A DNA stretch of 64,000 nt from Paludibacteraceae bacterium (GTDB lineage Bacteria; Bacteroidota; Bacteroidia; Bacteroidales; Paludibacteraceae): the NCBI GenBank assembly GCA_016937795.1, contig JAFGVV010000005.1, positions 62,001 through 126,000 of the forward strand, given 5' to 3'. The notes below the pieces were generated by a model that saw only the letters and a program-made list of their open reading frames with translations, was not told where the DNA came from and searched no databases. The translations under genes and the position numbers were made by a program. The stretch's first letter is position 1; each line of letters opens with the position of its first letter. Shown here one piece after another: positions 44,836 through 54,638 of this stretch.

Positions 44836-45786
44836 ATGTTCCGTACCGAAGTAAAAATAAACCCTTCGCATTTAAAAATTGGATATGAAGACGCTGTACT
44901 AAGTGTTGGTTCCTGCTTTTCTGAAAATATTGGTAATAAACTATCGAATGCTTATTTTCTTGCCGATACGAACCCATTTGGTGTGCTTTTTAATCCCATA
45001 TCTATCAAAAACAGCCTCAACTATCTGCTTGGGTCACATCTACTGAGTGAGAATAATCTGTTTCAACATGGTTCGATTTGGAAATCTTTCACACACAGTA
45101 GCTTATTTGCAGGTACTTCGAAAGAGGAAGTATTGAAAAATATTAATGCGCGTATTGCATTATCGTCGGAAAAACTAAAAAACACAAGGGTTATTTTGTT
45201 GACGTTTGGCACAGCCTGGGTATACGAACATGTGAAAACGTGTGAAGTTGTAGCTAATTGCCATAAACTTCCTGCAGCTGAATTTAATCGTAAACGACTT
45301 TGTGTGGACGATATTGTAAGTGAATATATTGCGCTTTTTCATAGAATTAAATCTCAATATACAGATATTCAAATCATTATGACTGTGAGCCCCATTCGCC
45401 ACTGGAAAGATGGAGCACATGAGAATAATATTAGTAAATCCATTTTATTGTTAGCTGTCGATAAGCTTCAAAAGCTCTTTCCCTTTGTTCATTATTTCCC
45501 TGCTTACGAAATACTATTAGATGAATTGCGCGATTACAGATTTTACGTAAGTGATATGTGTCACCCTTCACCCGAAGCTGTCGATTATATCTGGAAACGT
45601 TTTTGTGAAACTTATTTTACACACAAAACCAATCATTTGCGCATTAAACTCGAAAATCTGAATCAGCAATTGAACCACAGACCGCTTTTTCCCGATACAA
45701 TTGAACATAGTTATTTTTTGTATCAGATAGAAAAACAGAAAACTGAATTAAAAAAAGAATACCCTTTTCTTGAGCATAGAATTTAA
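44836..45786 (+). CDS. GSCFA domain protein
   Basis: A 316-residue protein with the family signature SVGSCFSENIG at about 26-36, followed by NPFGVLFNPISI. Later motifs are ILLTFGTAWVYEH, TVSPIRHWKDGAHENN and DMCHPSPEAVDYIW, the last with Asp and His of a SGNH-like hydrolase triad. It is probably an esterase or acyltransferase of the GDSL/SGNH type; the substrate is unknown. There is no signal peptide, so a cytoplasmic location is expected. It is complete. Confidence 0.88.
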   Translation: MFRTEVKINPSHLKIGYEDAVLSVGSCFSENIGNKLSNAYFLADTNPFGVLFNPISIKNSLNYLLGSHLLSENNLFQHGSIWKSFTHSSLFAGTSKEEVLKNINARIALSSEKLKNTRVILLTFGTAWVYEHVKTCEVVANCHKLPAAEFNRKRLCVDDIVSEYIALFHRIKSQYTDIQIIMTVSPIRHWKDGAHENNISKSILLLAVDKLQKLFPFVHYFPAYEILLDELRDYRFYVSDMCHPSPEAVDYIWKRFCETYFTHKTNHLRIKLENLNQQLNHRPLFPDTIEHSYFLYQIEKQKTELKKEYPFLEHRI

Positions 45787-45896
45787 TTCCTAAAAATTTT
45801 TTTTTGAAAAATCTCCTAAACATCTTGTTGGTTTGTGTTAATGTGATTTGATTTGCAAATCAAAAAATGTATTTGTCATATTTTAACTTCTTTTTT

Positions 45897-47435
45897 ATGA
45901 ATGTAAAAGATTTAATTAAATTCATCCTGTGTTTTTGTGTAATTTCACTTCTTGTTTTTTCATGCTCCGATCCGACCATGGAAACTGACATTCCAATCAA
46001 TGATAAAAATATTGATACTCTTAAATTAGATACTGAATTTAACCTTCAGATTGAATTAAGATTCAATTCAGACATTATTGGGAGTGATGTCAAATTTAAA
46101 TTAATCGACAATCGATTTGTGGCGTATGTGCCACTCACTTTTGATAAGTCGAATGTAGTACTTAGTTATAATGTTTCAAATGCCAAAGTATTTGTTGATG
46201 ATAAAGAACTTGTATGTGGTGTATCGCATTGCGATTTGTCTGCGCTTCGGCACTTATGCTTGGTTAATAGAAGTGACACACTTAATTTCGAATTACTTTT
46301 ATTAGAGACTACAAACCTACCAACAATATTTATCGATATTCAAAATATGCATGTCATCGACAAAGAAAGCTGGATACAAGCCAAAATTGACATACTTGAA
46401 TACCGGAATAAATCTGTTTTTTCAAATCATAATATATTCGTGAAGGGTAGGGGAAATACAACCTGGGATAATCCTAAAAAACCACTGACAATAAAGTTCA
46501 ACAACAATGCCGAAGTGTTGGGGATGCCTCCTGGCGATCGTTGGGTGTTGCTTGCAAATGCTTTTGATCCGACAATGATGCGTGCTAGTGTTGGCTTTTA
46601 TTTAAGTGCTAATCATAGTAAGCTGGATTACACACCTCGTATGGTTTTTGTCGATTTGTATTTGAATGGCGAATATCAGGGTGTTTATGAATTTGGAGAA
46701 CATATTAAGATTGACAAAGACAGAGTGAATGTATCAAAAGATGGTTTTATACTCGAAGTAGATGCTAAATGGACTGAGGGGGATCCTGTGTTTAAGAGTT
46801 CACGTGGAATAGTTTTTAATATAAAAGATCCGGGATTTGGTGTAACTGCTTCAGAATTTGATTATATCACCGGTTATATTTCGCAAATTGAGAATTTGTT
46901 ATATAGCGACAATTTCTGCGATAGTACCCATTTATACAAAGAATATCTGGATGTCGAGAGCTTTGTAGATTGGTATCTTGTAAATGAAATAACCAAAAAC
47001 AATGATGCTATATTTTTTACAAGTTGCTATATGCATCTAAAACCGGGTGAGAAGCTTAAAATGGGTCCTGTATGGGATTTTGATTTAGCTATTGGAAATG
47101 TGAGTTATAACAATAATGATGTGCCTGAAGGTTTTTGGATTAAAGATGCAGCCTGGATTTGTCGGATGTTTCTCGATCCGGAGTTTGTCTCGCTTGTGAA
47201 ATCTCGTTTTGCGCATTTTTATCATCATCGTCAGCAACTTTTTTCTGCTATCGAAATGCGGGCGGAAAAAATGAATTATGCATTATTTATGAACAATAGA
47301 AAATGGAATTCACTTACAACTAATATAGATGAGTGGGATTTTGTGCATGACCAATATCATAAGGAGCTGAATAAGATGATGCGATTTCTGGAAAGAAGAT
47401 ACGAATGGTTGAATGACCATATGAAAGAGTTGTAA
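45897..47435 (+). CDS. CotH kinase family lipoprotein
   Basis: A 512-residue protein from ATG 45897, chosen because MNVKDLIKFILC leads directly into a lipobox ending at Cys23 (LLVFSC). The CotH fold starts at about residue 160. GRGNTTWDNPKKPLTIKFN is the conserved opening. VFVDLYLNGEYQGVYEFGEH and the catalytic VWDFDLAIGN follow. CotH proteins are atypical kinases that phosphorylate proteins in spore coats or secreted proteins. The substrate here is unknown. It lies 110 bases after the GSCFA gene and may be on the same transcript. Confidence 0.85.
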   Translation: MNVKDLIKFILCFCVISLLVFSCSDPTMETDIPINDKNIDTLKLDTEFNLQIELRFNSDIIGSDVKFKLIDNRFVAYVPLTFDKSNVVLSYNVSNAKVFVDDKELVCGVSHCDLSALRHLCLVNRSDTLNFELLLLETTNLPTIFIDIQNMHVIDKESWIQAKIDILEYRNKSVFSNHNIFVKGRGNTTWDNPKKPLTIKFNNNAEVLGMPPGDRWVLLANAFDPTMMRASVGFYLSANHSKLDYTPRMVFVDLYLNGEYQGVYEFGEHIKIDKDRVNVSKDGFILEVDAKWTEGDPVFKSSRGIVFNIKDPGFGVTASEFDYITGYISQIENLLYSDNFCDSTHLYKEYLDVESFVDWYLVNEITKNNDAIFFTSCYMHLKPGEKLKMGPVWDFDLAIGNVSYNNNDVPEGFWIKDAAWICRMFLDPEFVSLVKSRFAHFYHHRQQLFSAIEMRAEKMNYALFMNNRKWNSLTTNIDEWDFVHDQYHKELNKMMRFLERRYEWLNDHMKEL

Positions 47436-47451
47436 TATGGGTGTTCGTAAA

Positions 47452-47492
47452 ACAAAACAGCTTGAGTATTTAATTTACTCAGGCTGTTTTGA
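47452..47492. terminator. Bidirectional terminator between CotH and ettA genes
   Basis: Stem CAAAACAGCTTGAGTA / TACTCAGGCTGTTTTG around a short loop, with T-rich flanks on both sides. It serves the convergent CotH and ettA genes. Confidence 0.8.
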
Positions 47493-47510
47493 TTTATAAT
47501 TGCTTAAAAT

Positions 47511-49181
47511 TTAAGCCATAAGCTTTTTGTAGCGAATTCGTTTCGGACCCTCGTCGCCGAGTCGGGCTTTTTTGTTTTCCTCGTATTCCGAATAAGAGCC
47601 TTCGAACACAAATACTTCCGAGTTTCCTTCGAATGCAATGATATGCGTACAAATACGGTCGAGGAACCAGCGGTCGTGCGAAATAACAACTGCACAGCCA
47701 GCGAAACCTTCAAGACCTTCTTCGAGCGCACGAAGTGTATTTACGTCAATGTCGTTGGTGGGCTCATCGAGCAAAAGCACGTTGGCTTCGGATTTCAGTG
47801 TGAGCGCTAAATGCAGACGGTTTCGCTCACCGCCCGAAAGTACGCCGCAAAGTTTTTCCTGATCGCCACCCGCAAAGTTGAAACGCGAAAGATAAGCACG
47901 TGAATTAATTTCTTTGCCACCCACACGAATAAATTCGGTACCTCCCGAAATTACCTGATATACAGTTTTGTTGGGGTCTATGTCGGCATGGCTTTGATCT
48001 ACATAACCGATTTTCACAGTATCGCCCACATCAAAAGTACCTTTGTCGGCTTTTTCTATTCCCATCATCATACGGAAAAGAGTGGTTTTTCCCGCACCAT
48101 TTGGCCCGATAATACCCACAATTCCATTAGGTGGAAGCATAAAGTTCAGATTTTCGAACAAAAGTTTTTCGCCGAAAGCTTTCGAAACACCAATGGCTTC
48201 AACCACTTTGTTTCCAAGTCGTGGCCCGTTGGGAATAAAAAGTTCGAGTTTTTCTTCTTTTTCTTTCTGGTCTTCGTTCATCAATCTGTCGTAAGCCTCC
48301 AAACGTGCCTTCCCTTTTGCATGACGCGCTTTGGGAGCCATTCGTACCCACTCTAACTCTCGTTCAAGTGTTTTACGGCGTTTGCTGGCTTGCTTTTCTT
48401 CCATGGCCATGCGCGTGGTTTTTTGCTCGAGCCACGAAGAGTAGTTTCCTTTCCAGGGAATTCCTTCACCGCGATCAAGTTCCAGAATCCAGCCCGCCAC
48501 ATTGTCGAGGAAGTAACGGTCGTGGGTAATGGCGATTACAGTTCCGGCATATTGCTGAAGGTGATGTTCGAGCCATTCCACCGATTCGGCATCGAGGTGG
48601 TTGGTGGGCTCATCGAGCAACAGAATGTCGGGCTGGCGAAGCAGCAAACGGCACAAAGCCACACGGCGACGTTCACCTCCTGATAGATTTTTTACCAGCG
48701 CTTCTTCGGGCGGACAGCGTAATGCATCCATTGCACGCTCCAGTTTATTGTCGATATTCCACGCATCGGCATGGTCGAGCAAGTCCTGCAATTCACCCTG
48801 GCGTGCAATCAGTTTGTCGAAATCGGCTTCCGGATCGGCAAACTTTTCGTTTATCTCATCGAATTCGCGAAGCAGGTCCATTACTTCCTGCACACCTTCC
48901 TGCACAATTTCTTTCACCGTTTTTTGTGGGTCGAGTTGTGGATCCTGCTCCAGATAGCCTACCGAATATCCGGGTGAAAACACCACCTGTCCGTCGAATG
49001 ATTTTTCGACTCCGGCAATAATTTTCAATAATGTAGATTTACCTGAACCATTTAAACCAATAATACCAATTTTGGCTCCGTAGAAAAATGAAAGGTAAAT
49101 GTTGTTCAATACTTTTTTTTGTGGAGGGAATGTTTTGCTTACACCCACCATCGAGAAAATGACTTTCTTATCGTCCGACAT
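47511..49181 (-). CDS. ettA: Energy-dependent translational throttle protein EttA
   Basis: A 556-residue ABC-F ATPase that acts on the ribosome and gates entry into elongation according to ATP level. Two nucleotide-binding domains are present: the first with Walker A GLNGSGKSTLLKI (near 43-55) and NLSGGERRRVALCRLLL, the second with GPNGAGKTTLFRM and LSGGERNRLHLALTL. A linker with basic residues (KASKRRKTLERELEWVRM) separates them. There are no membrane segments. It is divergently transcribed from rpsA. Confidence 0.95.
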   Translation of the reverse strand: MSDDKKVIFSMVGVSKTFPPQKKVLNNIYLSFFYGAKIGIIGLNGSGKSTLLKIIAGVEKSFDGQVVFSPGYSVGYLEQDPQLDPQKTVKEIVQEGVQEVMDLLREFDEINEKFADPEADFDKLIARQGELQDLLDHADAWNIDNKLERAMDALRCPPEEALVKNLSGGERRRVALCRLLLRQPDILLLDEPTNHLDAESVEWLEHHLQQYAGTVIAITHDRYFLDNVAGWILELDRGEGIPWKGNYSSWLEQKTTRMAMEEKQASKRRKTLERELEWVRMAPKARHAKGKARLEAYDRLMNEDQKEKEEKLELFIPNGPRLGNKVVEAIGVSKAFGEKLLFENLNFMLPPNGIVGIIGPNGAGKTTLFRMMMGIEKADKGTFDVGDTVKIGYVDQSHADIDPNKTVYQVISGGTEFIRVGGKEINSRAYLSRFNFAGGDQEKLCGVLSGGERNRLHLALTLKSEANVLLLDEPTNDIDVNTLRALEEGLEGFAGCAVVISHDRWFLDRICTHIIAFEGNSEVFVFEGSYSEYEENKKARLGDEGPKRIRYKKLMA

Positions 49182-49233
49182 AAAAATTCTTTACTATATA
49201 ATTGTTTTTATTTATTTCTGAAAAAATCGAATA

Positions 49234-49241
49234 CAAAGATA
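49234..49241 (-). promoter_or_regulatory. Promoter -7 element of ettA
   Basis: On the minus strand TATCTTTG matches TAnnTTTG, about 52 bases before the ettA start codon. A TTTTT at 49258-49262 may be a weak -33 box. Confidence 0.5.
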
Positions 49242-49359
49242 CAAAAGAACAACTGATTTAAAAAGTGTGTGTGGACGCCATTTTGTTTGATGAAAATATT
49301 GAAATTGAATATATCGGCTGAAAATCAGATTTTTTTGCAAATAAATTCGGGCTTATTGT

Positions 49360-49389
49360 TTTGTAAATCATAAAGTTTTTGTATCTTTG
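49360..49389 (+). promoter_or_regulatory. Promoter of rpsA
   Basis: A -33 TTTG (49360-49363) and a -7 TATCTTTG (49382-49389) are 18 bases apart, an ideal Bacteroidota promoter. The start codon is 75 bases downstream, leaving a leader of about 70 bases with no Shine-Dalgarno. Confidence 0.75.
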
Positions 49390-49464
49390 CGCCTCGTATT
49401 TTTAAAGTCAACATAATGTCTAACCTACTAATTTATTAGTAATTAAAAAAACAACTTTTCTGTA

Positions 49465-51471
49465 ATGGAAGAAAACAAAAATTTGCAGGAGGAAGTAATT
49501 CCTACCGCAGAAGGAGCAGTAGTTGAAGAAGCTCAGGTAGCTGCTGAAGCTGTTGTAACCGAAGTAATTGAAGAAGCACCTTCAAAAAAAACTGAAGCGC
49601 CCGTAGTAGCACCTGCTGCTGAAGATTTCGACTGGGATGCTTACGAAAAAGGCGATACCATGTCGTCGCAGGAAAAAGAAAACCTGAAAAACATTTATGA
49701 CAACACCCTCAACGCTATCAAAGACAAAGAAGTGGTTGAAGGTACTGTAATCTCGATCAACAAACGTGAAGTAGTTGTAAACGTAGGCTACAAATCGGAC
49801 GGTATCGTTCCGATGAGCGAATTCCGCTATAACCCTGAACTGAAAGTGGGCGACAAAGTGGAAGTTTACATCGAAAGCCAGGAAGATAAAAAAGGACAAT
49901 TGCTCCTTTCACATAAACAAGCACGTGCTACCCGCTCTTGGGATCGCGTAAACGCAGCACTCGAATCACAGGAAATTGTAAAAGGTTTCGTGAAATGCCG
50001 CACAAAAGGTGGTATGATTGTGGATGTATTCGGAATCGAAGCTTTCCTTCCGGGATCGCAAATCGACGTGAAACCTATCCGCGATTACGATGTGTTCGTG
50101 AACAAAACTATGGAGTTCAAAGTGATCAAAATCAATCACGAATTCAAAAACGTGGTTGTTTCGCACAAAGCGCTTATCGAAGCTGAACTCGAAAATCAGA
50201 AAAAAGAAATCATTGGTAAACTACAAAAAGGTCAGGTACTCGAAGGTACTGTTAAAAACATCACTTCTTACGGTGTGTTCATCGACCTTGGCGGCGTAGA
50301 TGGTCTTATCCATATCACCGACCTTTCTTGGGGACGTGTTTCTCACCCTGAAGAAATCGTTACACTCGATCAGAAACTCAATGTGGTTATCCTTGATTTC
50401 GATGACGAGAAAAAACGTATTGCTCTCGGCTTGAAACAATTGAGCGCACATCCATGGGATGCACTAAGTGCTGAACTCAAGGTGGGTGACAAAGTTACAG
50501 GTAAAGTAGTGGTTATGGCCGACTATGGTGCATTTGTTGAAATTGCTCCTGGTGTTGAAGGTCTGATCCACGTATCGGAAATGAGCTGGTCACAACATCT
50601 TCGTTCTGCTCAGGACTTCCTGAAAGTAGGCGACGAAGTTGAAACTACAATTCTGACACTCGATCGTGATGAACGCAAAATGTCACTCGGTATCAAACAA
50701 CTCAAATCAGATCCATGGGAAGATGTGGAGACTCGTTACGCTGTAGGTAGCAAACATGCAGCTAAGGTTCGTAACTTCACTAACTTTGGTGTATTTGTTG
50801 AAATCGAAGAAGGCGTTGATGGCTTGATTCACATTTCTGACCTTTCATGGACTAAAAAAGTAAAACACCCATCAGAATTTACTCAGATTGGTGCCGAAAT
50901 TGAAGTTCAGGTACTCGAAATCGACAAAGCTAACCGTCGTTTGAGCTTAGGCCACAAACAACTCGAAGAAAACCCATGGGATGTACTCGAAACAATGTTT
51001 ACTGTGGACAGCATTCACGAAGGTGTGATTGTAGAAATGATGGACAAAGGCGCAGTAATTTCATTGCCTTATGGCGTTGAAGGTTTTGCAACTCCAAAAC
51101 ATTTGAGCAAAGAAGACGGTACTCAGGCTCAGGTTGACGAAAAACTCAGCTTTAAAGTTATTGAGTTCAACAAGGATGCTAAACGTATCATTGTATCGCA
51201 CAGCCGTATTCACGAAGATGTAAAACGTGGCGAAAAAGCTGAAGCCGGTGCTCCGGTAGATGCTCCTGCTAAAAAGGCTCCTGCCAAAAAAGCTAAAAAG
51301 GAAGAAGTAGCTGCTACTACTACAATTGAAAAAACCACTCTTGGTGATATTCAGTCGCTTGCCGACCTGAAAGATCAGATGGTTGAAGCTGCTGCTAAAT
51401 CGGCTGCGAAAGCTGCTAAGAAAGCAAAAGCTGATGCTCCTGCTGCTGAAGAAGCTGCTCCTGAAGCATAA
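49465..51471 (+). CDS. rpsA: 30S ribosomal protein S1
   Basis: A 668-residue mRNA-binding ribosomal protein. An acidic Ala/Glu-rich N-terminal part precedes six S1 repeats starting near residues 92, 178, 262, 347, 433 and 517. Repeats three to five carry the GLIHITDLSW / GLIHVSEMSW / GLIHISDLSW type motif; the others are more diverged. The C-terminal 75 residues are a Lys/Ala repeat (APAKKAPAKKAKKEE, AAKSAAKAAKKAKA), typical of Bacteroidota S1. A terminator follows. Confidence 0.95.
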   Translation: MEENKNLQEEVIPTAEGAVVEEAQVAAEAVVTEVIEEAPSKKTEAPVVAPAAEDFDWDAYEKGDTMSSQEKENLKNIYDNTLNAIKDKEVVEGTVISINKREVVVNVGYKSDGIVPMSEFRYNPELKVGDKVEVYIESQEDKKGQLLLSHKQARATRSWDRVNAALESQEIVKGFVKCRTKGGMIVDVFGIEAFLPGSQIDVKPIRDYDVFVNKTMEFKVIKINHEFKNVVVSHKALIEAELENQKKEIIGKLQKGQVLEGTVKNITSYGVFIDLGGVDGLIHITDLSWGRVSHPEEIVTLDQKLNVVILDFDDEKKRIALGLKQLSAHPWDALSAELKVGDKVTGKVVVMADYGAFVEIAPGVEGLIHVSEMSWSQHLRSAQDFLKVGDEVETTILTLDRDERKMSLGIKQLKSDPWEDVETRYAVGSKHAAKVRNFTNFGVFVEIEEGVDGLIHISDLSWTKKVKHPSEFTQIGAEIEVQVLEIDKANRRLSLGHKQLEENPWDVLETMFTVDSIHEGVIVEMMDKGAVISLPYGVEGFATPKHLSKEDGTQAQVDEKLSFKVIEFNKDAKRIIVSHSRIHEDVKRGEKAEAGAPVDAPAKKAPAKKAKKEEVAATTTIEKTTLGDIQSLADLKDQMVEAAAKSAAKAAKKAKADAPAAEEAAPEA

Positions 51472-51492
51472 TTGGTTATTCAATTATAACTC

Positions 51493-51531
51493 CAAAAAAG
51501 GGAGTGATTCATTACGAATCACTCCCTTTTC
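51493..51531. terminator. Bidirectional terminator between rpsA and the S26-ABC gene
   Basis: Perfect stem AAAAGGGAGTGATTC / GAATCACTCCCTTTT with a 5-base loop. It serves rpsA (+) and the converging minus-strand operon. Confidence 0.9.
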
Positions 51532-51548
51532 AATATCTGAAACATCTA

Positions 51549-53765
51549 TTATTTACTTCCGTTCGATTTTGAAGCCGAATACAACTGATAGTATTTTCCG
51601 CGCTGTTCAATCAATTGTTCATGCGTTCCTTCTTCTACAATTGTTCCTTTGTCGAGTACACAAATTTTGTCGGCCCATTGCACAGAACTTAGTCGGTGGC
51701 TTATAATAATGGTTGTTTTTCCACGGCTGAATTCTCTTAGTTTTGCCAGAATTTCTTGCTCCGATGTGGCGTCCAATGCACTCGATGGTTCGTCGAAGAG
51801 CAGGAGAGGAGCGTCACGATAAATAGCGCGTGCAATGGCTATCTTTTGCCACTGACCCACACTCAACTCTTCGCCTCCTTTAAACAAATTTCCAAGCATG
51901 GTTTTGTAACCCTGAGCCAGATTGGAAAGTACTTCGTCCACACCGGCTGTCTTTGCGGCTTCACGTGCTTTTTCTTCGTTGAATTCTTTCGAAAAATCTC
52001 CCAGATATAAATTTTCGATGGCAGGGATGTTGTAAAGAGCAAAATCCTGAAATACAGCACTTATATTTCTACAAATACCCTCCTGCCCAATATCGTTTGC
52101 ATTTTTATTGTCGAAAAGTATTTGTCCGGAGCCTGCTTGGTAAAAACCGCACAAAAGTTTAATTAGTGTTGTCTTTCCTGAACCATTTGCACCAACCAAC
52201 GCCACTGACTGTCCGGCCGGAATTTCAAGGTTAATATTGTGTAGCGCTTCACGGGTGCTATTCACATAGCTGAAATTCAAATTTCTGATGCTGATTCCTT
52301 TTGTTAAAATGAAGCTTTCAGTAGGCTGAATGTTTTTTTCAAATTTTTCATTCTCAATAAATTCTGAAAAATCCTGAAGGAAAATATTGTCTTCTGCAAT
52401 TTGTGTAAATGCTCTGAAAAATTCGTTGAGAACTGAATATCCGCGCTGAAAAGCAAAGAAAAACATTACTAATGTACCTATGCTGAGCATACCATTTAAA
52501 CTCAGAAACGCCACAACAGCCAACGAAACAAAAATGAGAATAACAGCAAATATTTGTGAGGCAATTCCGAAACGCATTTCCAAACGCCTTAGCCCTAATC
52601 GTTCTTCGAAAAGTCTGTTCTGTACTTTACGAAATCGGTTCAGAAAGTAATGCATAAAGCTGAATAATTTCAATTCCTTTGCAAAAGGAATGCCGGTCAG
52701 GATGCGGTTGTAATAGTACATTTCACGCTCGCGCTGACTTTGGTCTTTTTTTAAACGATAATTCTTTTGTGAAAAATATATCCTGCTGATCATTCCCGGA
52801 AGAACAGCGGCAATAAGTATGAAAATAAGATACCAGCGAATAAATACAAATAAGAATAGTAAAATCGCAGACGACGAAACCGACTTGATGCCATTCAGAA
52901 CTGCATTTACAATTTTTAATGGACGATAAGAAGCTTCCTGAACAGCGCGATGAATTTTATCCTGCTGCTCAGGGTTTTCGTAGTGCGAAAGTGGTAACGT
53001 GCCATGCCGCTGATGTAACTTTTGGTAAATATTTTTCGAAACCGATTGCGAAATTTTTTCAAAATAATATGTTTTTAGTTCATTCAGAATTGCAGTAAAA
53101 ATATAAGAAGCAGCTGTAGCAGTGAGCAATAGCCAAATATTTAATGATTCGTTTTGTTTGGTTAGTACATCAATCAGAAATTTAATTAGTATAAGCGTTA
53201 TAAATGGAAAAATGCCCTGCAGAACGGAAATGATGGCATTTATCCAGAATAGTTTCTCCGAATTTTGTATTACCATCGGGAAATTTCGCTTGAGCGATGT
53301 CACGCTTGAAAATACTCTTGATGCTAATTGATGCATTCTGTTGTAAATGAGCCCACTTTTTGGAAGATTCTGATAAATGAACTTTGAAATGCGATGTCTA
53401 TTATCATCAAACGACCGTTGTTTACCATCTCTCTCAAAAACTCTGACGATTCCAAGCAAGCTATCAGATGTAAAAGGCTTGTCGGCTTTTCTGCAATTGT
53501 CACCTTTAGTAAGTATCGAAAGTTCACCCCAACGAAAGTCTGATTTTATTATCCTGTGGCAAATCAATTTATTATCCTGTCTGAAAACAACTATATCGCC
53601 TCGTTTGCATTTGCCTGCTTCGCATTTTTCAACAATGGCTTTGTCGCCCGGACGAAGCGTGGGATACATGCTCATACCTTTGGTGCGGTAGTTCAGCGAG
53701 TGATTTTTACTGAGTAATTCCACTGCCACGTCGTACATATTTTCATTCAGTTCCTGATTATTCAT
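51549..53765 (-). CDS. Fusion of S24/S26 signal-peptidase-like domain and ABC exporter
   Basis: A 738-residue protein from ATG 53765, which overlaps the end of the kinase-like gene by 8 bases. Residues about 20-115 form an S26 peptidase of the SipW/Sec11 type: Ser32 in KGMSMYPTLRPGD, then RGDIVVF, His70 in ICHRII, and Asp89 in LTKGDN. The rest is an ABC exporter: membrane region about 165-440, then Walker A LVGANGSGKTTLIKLL (near 525), a changed signature LSVGQWQK, and Walker B LLLFDEPSSALD. This layout would cleave and export a peptide in one step, as in peptidase-containing exporters, though those use a C39 Cys peptidase. Substrate unknown. Confidence 0.85.
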   Translation of the reverse strand: MNNQELNENMYDVAVELLSKNHSLNYRTKGMSMYPTLRPGDKAIVEKCEAGKCKRGDIVVFRQDNKLICHRIIKSDFRWGELSILTKGDNCRKADKPFTSDSLLGIVRVFERDGKQRSFDDNRHRISKFIYQNLPKSGLIYNRMHQLASRVFSSVTSLKRNFPMVIQNSEKLFWINAIISVLQGIFPFITLILIKFLIDVLTKQNESLNIWLLLTATAASYIFTAILNELKTYYFEKISQSVSKNIYQKLHQRHGTLPLSHYENPEQQDKIHRAVQEASYRPLKIVNAVLNGIKSVSSSAILLFLFVFIRWYLIFILIAAVLPGMISRIYFSQKNYRLKKDQSQREREMYYYNRILTGIPFAKELKLFSFMHYFLNRFRKVQNRLFEERLGLRRLEMRFGIASQIFAVILIFVSLAVVAFLSLNGMLSIGTLVMFFFAFQRGYSVLNEFFRAFTQIAEDNIFLQDFSEFIENEKFEKNIQPTESFILTKGISIRNLNFSYVNSTREALHNINLEIPAGQSVALVGANGSGKTTLIKLLCGFYQAGSGQILFDNKNANDIGQEGICRNISAVFQDFALYNIPAIENLYLGDFSKEFNEEKAREAAKTAGVDEVLSNLAQGYKTMLGNLFKGGEELSVGQWQKIAIARAIYRDAPLLLFDEPSSALDATSEQEILAKLREFSRGKTTIIISHRLSSVQWADKICVLDKGTIVEEGTHEQLIEQRGKYYQLYSASKSNGSK

Positions 53766-54627
53766 GGGCTTTAACAAATTCAATGACTGAAGCATTGGGT
53801 ACAAATCCTAAATCGTAAATATCCACAGCAGCTGCAAGTCGTGCAAAGAAGCCAATTCGCTCAGCCACAAAGCTGCGATCGTAATTGTTCTGGATGCAAA
53901 AGGCCATTGTTCGCGTGGCTGCAATTGCGCCTTTTAGTTTCTGAATTTTGTTTTCGGGCGAGTGGTGAATTAGATATATAGCATTCAGAGGCGCTTTTTT
54001 GGGTATGTCTTTGTAATACATGGGCGTATTGTAAACAAAGAATTTGTTCTCAAGTTCACGAATAATCAAACGGTCGTCGTTTATAATAGTGCTTCCGGCT
54101 TCAGCCCAGATTCGCGACATTGTGCTTTTTCCTACACCCGAAAAACCCGAAAACATTCTGGCGCGTTGACCATCGAATGCACATGATGCATGCATCATTA
54201 CCGAGTTGGTTTTTATAGTCATGTAATGCATTATTATGGGTCCCATCGGGTAGCGAAGCGGATTGAACTCAGCTATGTCGGACGCGTATATTGTCCAATT
54301 TCTGAACTCTTTGTCTAATAATGCAATTTGCTGAATTGTGTTTTTTTGTTGCTGATTGTAAATTACAAAACCTAAACCAGCTTTGTAGCGATAAATATCG
54401 TAGAATTTTTGCTGTTCGTTCTCAGCTTCGAAAACCGGTTTTTGTCCAGCAAAAATATCAGCAGGAATATCTGCTTTACAGTTTACTACAAAGTCAGTAG
54501 TTTCCTTTTCGTTGGTAAGAAATAGTTCGTAACCTGGTTCAGGCGTAAATTCAATGTCGGATTTTATCTGAATAATAAAATCGGCAATGTTCAGGGAAAT
54601 AAGATAGTTAGAATCGTTTTGGTTCAT
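53758..54627 (-). CDS. HPr-kinase-like protein (HprK-related)
   Basis: A 289-residue cytoplasmic protein. The P-loop GFSGVGKS is at 161-168, followed by the paired Asp NDD at 183-185 as in HPr kinase. The N-terminal 140 residues are not HprK-like and may bind a peptide. Relatives occur in peptide-modification operons, where some phosphorylate the peptide C-terminus. There is no HPr gene nearby, so a role in carbon control is unlikely. It starts 11 bases past the pqqD-like stop and overlaps the exporter start. Confidence 0.8.
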   Translation of the reverse strand: MNQNDSNYLISLNIADFIIQIKSDIEFTPEPGYELFLTNEKETTDFVVNCKADIPADIFAGQKPVFEAENEQQKFYDIYRYKAGLGFVIYNQQQKNTIQQIALLDKEFRNWTIYASDIAEFNPLRYPMGPIIMHYMTIKTNSVMMHASCAFDGQRARMFSGFSGVGKSTMSRIWAEAGSTIINDDRLIIRELENKFFVYNTPMYYKDIPKKAPLNAIYLIHHSPENKIQKLKGAIAATRTMAFCIQNNYDRSFVAERIGFFARLAAAVDIYDLGFVPNASVIEFVKAHE

Positions 54628-54638
54628 TGCGTATAAAC

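Noticed and set aside
53758..54627. Kinase-like gene considered as true HPr kinase/phosphorylase
   Set aside because: The N-terminal half does not match HprK, no HPr gene is near, and the neighbours are PqqD and an exporter.
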